From: Fibrobacter sp.
GTDB lineage: Bacteria; Fibrobacterota; Fibrobacteria; Fibrobacterales; Fibrobacteraceae
Direction of reading: 5' to 3'
DNA: 64,000 bases
NCBI GenBank assembly: GCA_017475045.1
Contig: JAFVGH010000138.1
Location: 1 to 64,000 of the forward strand
A program made the position numbers and the translations under genes. Below, one piece after another: positions 59,640-64,000 of this stretch. The first letter of the stretch is position 1. Each line of letters opens with the position of its first letter. Below the pieces are notes generated by a model that ran no database searches, had not been told where the DNA came from, and worked only from the letters and a program-made list of their open reading frames with translations.

Positions 59640-60236
59640 GTGGCCGTCTTGCGAGCCCTAGTCTTGGCGTTCCTGTTGGCGTTGGTGGGCTGCCATCACA
59701 GCCGTGTGGCGCCGGGCGTTGCGCCGGTCTATTATTCTGACACCCGCTCGGTGGAGTTGCTCCCTACGGCAGCCATGACCGAACCCATTGACATGCCCCA
59801 GCATATCGCGGGGAGCTTTACCAAGCCCGACGGCTCTACCGATTCCTTTGAGGCGGATTCTTGGGTGCGGGCCAACGACAGCATCCTCTCCATCACCATG
59901 TTTACGGGCTTTGGCACCACCCTGGGCGAGATTACCTACGAGCGTGACTCGGTAAAGGCTGAAAGTTCCGTCCTCGACGTGACTAAAATGAAGGCGGAGT
60001 ACTTGGTGGCTGATTTTCAGGTTTGTTTTTATCCTTTTGCACAGCTTAAAGTAAACTTCGAGAAGGCTGGATTCACCTTTGTGGAGTCCCGCGATGCTTC
60101 TGCCGATGGCGACTACGTGCGGACCCTGAAAGAGGGCGACCGCGTGATTCTTGTGGCAACAAAGAAGGCCCGCGAAGTAAGCCTGGTGAACGAACTGCGC
60201 AAGTACAGCTACCGCATAACCCTGGGGGACAAGTGA
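59640..60236 (+). CDS. DUF3261-type outer-membrane lipoprotein
   Basis: 198 residues from GTG 59640, two bases after the previous stop and behind AAGAGGAA. Lipobox LALVGC (Cys about residue 18). The body (ITMFTGFGTTLGEITYERDSVKAE, and ISVRITLG-like end) fits DUF3261, a lipoprotein family seen in aryl polyene loci and thought to help place the product in the outer membrane. Confidence 0.72.
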   Translation: MAVLRALVLAFLLALVGCHHSRVAPGVAPVYYSDTRSVELLPTAAMTEPIDMPQHIAGSFTKPDGSTDSFEADSWVRANDSILSITMFTGFGTTLGEITYERDSVKAESSVLDVTKMKAEYLVADFQVCFYPFAQLKVNFEKAGFTFVESRDASADGDYVRTLKEGDRVILVATKKAREVSLVNELRKYSYRITLGDK

Positions 60237-61429
60237 TGAGCCGTCCGCTTTATGTCAATGACTTCGGTTTTTACTGCATTCTGGGGGGCGACAAGGAAGC
60301 TGTCTTTCAGAAGCTTACCCGTGGTGAACGTGGGAACTTTACCATGCACGATGTGGCAGGAGTCATGCGGCCTGCGGCTACCATCGAGCCCGATACGCTT
60401 GCACCGGTGGAAAATTCAGAGTTCGACAACCGGGTGAACCGCCTGAGCCGTGCAGCTCTGGACCAGATAGAGCCTACGGTTCGCAAGGCCATTGAAAAGT
60501 TTGGCGCCCATAGGGTAGGCATTTTTATGGGCTCTTGCGACAACGGCTCGGAATCTTCTTTAGCGGCCCTCCGGTGCTTCAAGGAGACGGGCAAGTTTCC
60601 CGAAGGCTACAAGCTGGAATACCAGAGTGCGGACTTTCCGCTGCGCTATATTGCAGAACGTTTCGGCATTACGGGAATGGCATCTGTACATTCTACGGCC
60701 TGTGCGTCCAGTGCCAGCGCCTTTGTGTCGGCCCGGAACAACATTTACGCTGGCAACTGCGACGCCGCCGTCGTAGGCGGCGTGGACATTGCTTCCCTTT
60801 CCGTGATTCTCGGATTTGCTTCTTTGGAAGCAATGTCCGACAGGCCCACCAACCCCTTCAGCGCGAACCGCTCGGGCCTGACTTTGGGAGATGCGGCTGT
60901 GTACTTTGTGGTGACCCGCGATAGCTTTGCGGACTTGTGCCGGCCCGAGTGCGAGGGGCTTACGGTGCTTGGCTTTGGCGAGAGCGCCGACGCCGACCAC
61001 ATTACCGCTCCACGTGCCGATGGGGAAGGGGCTTACCTGGCTATGTCTGCCGCCCTAGAAGATGCGGGCGTGGCGGCCTCTGACATTGGCTATATCAACC
61101 TGCATGGCACGGGAACCCGGCTGAACGATGCCATGGAATCCCGTGCGGTGAACCGGATTTTCGGTGAGAACGTTCCTGCAAGTTCCACCAAGGCACTGAC
61201 GGGGCATACCCTCGGGGCGGCAGGTGCTTTGGAGGCGGCCTTCTGCTGCCTTGCCCTGACTCACGGTGGGAAGTTGCCCGCCCACCTGTTCGACGGCGCT
61301 ATGGACCCAGAACTCCCGAAGGTCCGGCTGGTAAAATCGGGAGAAAGCGTGGAAAACCTGAAATACTGCATCAGCAATTCCTTCGCCTTCGGCGGCTGTA
61401 ATGTATCTTTGGTCTTGGGAAAGAAATAA
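60236..61429 (+). CDS. Beta-ketoacyl-ACP synthase of aryl-polyene-type locus
   Basis: 397 residues, thiolase fold. The Cys-His-His triad is C156 (HSTACASSASA), H290 (NLHGTGT) and H324 (LTGHTLGAAG). NPFSANRSGLTLGDA is the usual KAS loop. It extends the chain with malonyl-ACP units. It is the only ketosynthase in this operon. GTG at 60233 is an alternative start; overlaps the previous stop. Confidence 0.9.
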   Translation: MSRPLYVNDFGFYCILGGDKEAVFQKLTRGERGNFTMHDVAGVMRPAATIEPDTLAPVENSEFDNRVNRLSRAALDQIEPTVRKAIEKFGAHRVGIFMGSCDNGSESSLAALRCFKETGKFPEGYKLEYQSADFPLRYIAERFGITGMASVHSTACASSASAFVSARNNIYAGNCDAAVVGGVDIASLSVILGFASLEAMSDRPTNPFSANRSGLTLGDAAVYFVVTRDSFADLCRPECEGLTVLGFGESADADHITAPRADGEGAYLAMSAALEDAGVAASDIGYINLHGTGTRLNDAMESRAVNRIFGENVPASSTKALTGHTLGAAGALEAAFCCLALTHGGKLPAHLFDGAMDPELPKVRLVKSGESVENLKYCISNSFAFGGCNVSLVLGKK

Positions 61430-61430
61430 G

Positions 61431-61904
61431 ATGGACAAGATGGAATTCAAAACGCGCGACGAGATTTCGGCCCTGGTGCCCCACAAGGGCAAGATGCTCC
61501 TTCTGGATCGAATCAAGAAGTTCGATCTTCAGGAGATTTTCATCGATACGGAAGTGGACATTTCCGAAGACTGTATGTTCTTTAACGAGGAACTGGGCGG
61601 TGTGCCCTCTTACGTGGCGTTTGAATACATGGCCCAGAGCATTTCGGCCCTTTCTGGAATTTACGGACGTTCCTGCGGGAACAGCCCCAAGGAAGGGTTT
61701 ATCATGAGCGTTTCCAACTGCAAGTCCGACGTAGCCGCCTTTAAGCCCGGCGAGGTGGTGGAAATTCACGTGAAGCAGACCATGCGCATGGACATGGCGG
61801 TCACTTTCGATGGGGTGGCTAGCGTTGGGGGTAAGCAGGTGTTGTCCGCCACCCTGAGCACCGTCGAGGTGGAAGACGCCAAGTCGATTATAGACGCGAA
61901 ATAA
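61431..61904 (+). CDS. ApeP-like 3-hydroxyacyl-ACP dehydratase
   Basis: 157 residues, hotdog fold: LVPHKGKMLLLDRIKKFD with the catalytic-loop His, GGVPSYVAFEYMAQSISAL (helix with Glu). Matches the ApeP/FabZ-like dehydratases of aryl polyene clusters. GGGAAAG upstream of ATG 61431. Last gene of the operon; no ketoreductase or exporter follows here. Confidence 0.85.
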   Translation: MDKMEFKTRDEISALVPHKGKMLLLDRIKKFDLQEIFIDTEVDISEDCMFFNEELGGVPSYVAFEYMAQSISALSGIYGRSCGNSPKEGFIMSVSNCKSDVAAFKPGEVVEIHVKQTMRMDMAVTFDGVASVGGKQVLSATLSTVEVEDAKSIIDAK

Positions 61905-61908
61905 CGAA

Positions 61909-61937
61909 CGTCATGGCGGCCTTGAGCCGCCATCTAG
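61909..61937. repeat. GTCAT palindrome at the end of the aryl-polyene-type operon
   Basis: GTCATGGCGGC...GCCGCCATCTAG, same type as 7212-7240. It lies between two convergent genes, the typical place for a palindrome to act as terminator or survive without harm. Confidence 0.85.
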
Positions 61938-61939
61938 CA

Positions 61940-62815
61940 TTACAATAAGCTTTCCACTTGTGCGATAATCTTGTCCCGCTCCCCGCACCAGTTGGGGGCG
62001 ATAAGCATTTCGCTGGGACTTTCGCCGCTGAACCGCTCGATAGCGGTTTCAGGCCCGATAATCTTGATCATCTCGGCCACAGCTGCGCAGTATTCCTCGA
62101 ATTCAAGCAGCTTGAACTGCCCCGCGATATAGTCTTGGGCCATGACGGTCCCTGTGACGATATGCAGCGGGTGGATCTTGACGGCGGCAAGGTGCAGGTC
62201 CCGCACTACTTCGGCGGTGTGCTTGAAGTCTATGAGGGTCTCGCCCGGGAGCCCCACGATCACGTGGGTGGTCACGGTGAGTCCCGCTCCTTGGCAGCGC
62301 TTGACGGCGTCGGTAAATTCCGCCAGGGTATGCCTCCGGTTGATGGCGGCAAGAGTCAGGTCGTTAGCCGTCTGGAGCCCGATCTCTACGATGATGGGCT
62401 TCTTGCGGTTCAGTTCTGCAAGGTAGGCAATCTTTTCGTCTTCTAGGCAGTCAGGCCGCGTGCCTATGGCAAGGCCCGCGATTTCTTTGTGCTTTATGAT
62501 GGGGTCGATAATTTCCCGCAGTTTTTCTAGAGGCGCGTGGGTGTTGGTGTAGGGCTGCAGGTAGGCGAGGATCCCCGCGTTGGGATATTTTTCCCGGAGC
62601 CTTGGAACGAACTTGTCCAATTGTTCCTGGATGGCGACCTGGGCCTGGTCAAAGACGGGGCTGAAACTCCGGTTGTTGCAGTAACTGCAGCCGGCGAAAC
62701 CCTTGGTTCCGTCTAGGTTGGGGCAGCTCATGCCACCGTTCAGCGGCAACTTGCGCACCTTCAGGTAGTTGGGGAAAAGCTTCAGCAGTAAATCGCGGTA
62801 AGGAGTGTAGTGCAT
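61940..62815 (-). CDS. TIGR01212/YhcC-type radical SAM protein
   Basis: 291 residues. The 4Fe-4S cysteines lie in CPNLDGTKGFAGCSYCNNRSFSP (an insert is normal for this family). Also GLAIGTRPDC, IVEIGLQTANDLTL, THVIVGLPGETLIDF and HPLHIVTGT. Members are uncharacterised radical SAM enzymes, thought to modify RNA. Single gene between convergent and divergent neighbours. Confidence 0.88.
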   Translation of the reverse strand: MHYTPYRDLLLKLFPNYLKVRKLPLNGGMSCPNLDGTKGFAGCSYCNNRSFSPVFDQAQVAIQEQLDKFVPRLREKYPNAGILAYLQPYTNTHAPLEKLREIIDPIIKHKEIAGLAIGTRPDCLEDEKIAYLAELNRKKPIIVEIGLQTANDLTLAAINRRHTLAEFTDAVKRCQGAGLTVTTHVIVGLPGETLIDFKHTAEVVRDLHLAAVKIHPLHIVTGTVMAQDYIAGQFKLLEFEEYCAAVAEMIKIIGPETAIERFSGESPSEMLIAPNWCGERDKIIAQVESLL

Positions 62816-62877
62816 ATGAGGAAAGATAATTTATTATATTGCCATAGAGGTGAGCTTAGAACACAAGGAACGAATTT

Positions 62878-64000
62878 ATGTTTAAGACCTTCAAGAATGT
62901 GAGTGTGGCGATTGGTTTTCTATCGGCCTTCGCCCTGGCCCAGAACGTGCTGGACAACGGCGACCTGGCCTACGGCGACGGCGGCTGGTATGTATGGAAC
63001 AACCCCGATGGCCCTGCCAAGTACGAAGCCAAGCTGGGCGAAAAGGGCCTGGGTGTCGACGGCTCCGAAGGCGTGAAGCTCACGGTGACTGATCTTCCGA
63101 ACCCCACGTGGGGTCTGCAGTTGCAGCCGCCCAAGTGGCTTGCCGATTCTGCTTATTATACGCTCACCTTTAAGGCCAAGGGCAACATGCCCATCAACGC
63201 CATCATTCAGGGCGGTGCTCCCGACTGGCGCCAAAAAGAAAGCGCCTCGTTCATGCTCACCAACGAATGGAAGACTTACTCCATGGTGTTCCTTGCCGAC
63301 CAGAAGGGTTACGGCTTGAACAACGTTACGTTCCACGTGGGCCTTGCCAAGGGCTGGCTGCAGATGGACGATGTGACCATCGAGAAGGTGGAGGGCATGG
63401 ATGACATGACCTGGTACAACAACTCCGCTGCCCGTATCGATAGCCTGCGCAAGAAGGATTTGACTTTGAAGGCTGCTCCCGGCGCCCAGGTGAAGGTGGA
63501 GCTGATGCGCCACGCGTTCCCCTTCGGTACGGCCCTGGCGCTTTACCCCAGCAAGGACAGTGTCGAAACTTGGTATAGAAAGACCGCCAATAAGTACTTC
63601 TGGTACGGCGTTCCCGAGAACCAGTTCAAGTGGCCGGAATACGAACCCAAGAAGGGCAAGATCCGTCGCGACGAATTCAAGCAGTACCTGGACTATGTGG
63701 ATGCCTACAAGTGGGGTTTCCGCGCCCATACCCTTATGTGGGGCATTCAGGGATACGGCTACGACAAACACTTTAGCCTTCAGGGCAGCTGTAAGGAAAT
63801 CAGCCAGAAGCTCAAGGCCCGTATCGACCGCGACATGAAGGAATACAAGGGCCGCATCAAGGAATACGACGTGTGGAACGAGGTTTTCCACGAACCCTTC
63901 GTGTTCAACAAGTGCGGCTGGGACCTTTTGGATAGCGCCCACATTTGGGCCCACAAGGCCGATCCTGATGCTCGTCTCTTTATCAATGAATACAATGTGA
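62878..64000 (+). CDS. Secreted GH10 endo-1,4-beta-xylanase (3' end outside window)
   Basis: Signal peptide about 1-21 (FLSAFALA). Residues about 22-175 look like a CBM4/9/22-type beta-sandwich (NGDLAYGDGGWYVWN, LTFKAKGNMPINAIIQGG). The GH10 barrel starts near 205: AFPFGTALALYPSKD, NQFKWPEYEPKKGK, FRAHTLMWGIQGY, and the acid/base E335 in YDVWNEVFHEPF. The nucleophile lies beyond the window. AAGGAA ribosome site at 62865-62870. Second xylanase in the window after the GH11 at the left edge. Confidence 0.92.
   Translation, partial: MFKTFKNVSVAIGFLSAFALAQNVLDNGDLAYGDGGWYVWNNPDGPAKYEAKLGEKGLGVDGSEGVKLTVTDLPNPTWGLQLQPPKWLADSAYYTLTFKAKGNMPINAIIQGGAPDWRQKESASFMLTNEWKTYSMVFLADQKGYGLNNVTFHVGLAKGWLQMDDVTIEKVEGMDDMTWYNNSAARIDSLRKKDLTLKAAPGAQVKVELMRHAFPFGTALALYPSKDSVETWYRKTANKYFWYGVPENQFKWPEYEPKKGKIRRDEFKQYLDYVDAYKWGFRAHTLMWGIQGYGYDKHFSLQGSCKEISQKLKARIDRDMKEYKGRIKEYDVWNEVFHEPFVFNKCGWDLLDSAHIWAHKADPDARLFINEYNV

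Overview
The window looks like a chromosome segment of a Fibrobacter-type plant-fibre degrader. The evidence is a secreted GH11 xylanase with a long serine-rich linker and a basic C-terminal domain at the left edge, a GH10 xylanase with an N-terminal carbohydrate-binding-like domain at the right edge, a CotH-family secreted protein, Gram-negative envelope genes (RND/TolC pump, Wzx/Wzy-type polysaccharide genes, lipoproteins) and an aryl-polyene-type locus. Species assignment is inference from gene content, because there is no rRNA in the window.

Layout. 0-19 kb is mostly housekeeping: purC (partial), GH11 xylanase, a Cys-repeat exported protein, a VanZ-like protein, murB, a CHC2/Toprim primase-like protein, a GT51 glycosyltransferase, a GspE/PilB ATPase, a GIY-YIG nuclease gene embedded in arrays of short palindromes, a three-component RND efflux operon whose pump gene is split by one in-frame TAG, ebfC-dnaX, a DegT aminotransferase and a CotH protein. 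19-31.5 kb is a surface-polysaccharide locus. It starts in GC-rich sequence (ATPase, duplicated 5' end of a sugar-phosphate transferase around a rhuM gene, Rpn-type nuclease, GT2). It then switches abruptly to AT-rich sequence (GT4, acyltransferases, GNAT-like protein, Wzy, GT32, Wzx).

31.6-52.4 kb is a defence and accessory island. A Gabija-type gajA-gajB pair runs in one operon with two further genes, one of which has a PLD-like HDR motif. From 40.86 to 52.44 kb seven copies of one structured repeat, all in the same orientation, separate six cassettes. These hold an AbiL/RloAB-type ATPase-Toprim pair, a DUF1016 nuclease with a small basic protein, a DUF3800 gene behind a probable 56-nt RNA, an ATPase-nuclease-like pair, and two DUF3990/DUF3791 sets, one decayed. 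Gene stumps sit directly against several repeat copies. This repeat-delimited array is the best candidate for something undescribed.

52.5-64 kb returns to chromosome-like content: tadA, an aryl-polyene-type operon (two ACPs, a membrane/AMP-ligase/hotdog fusion, GT2, LpxL-like acyltransferase, ammonia-lyase, thioesterase, DUF3261-type lipoprotein, ketosynthase, dehydratase), a radical SAM protein and the GH10 xylanase.

Three patterns run across the whole window. A family of GTCAT-type palindromes sits between genes and, twice, in frame inside genes (murB, GT2). A -10-like TATATT or TATAAT lies only 5-10 bp before many start codons, which suggests leaderless transcripts. dnaX carries an A10 slippery run with stops close behind it in both other frames.
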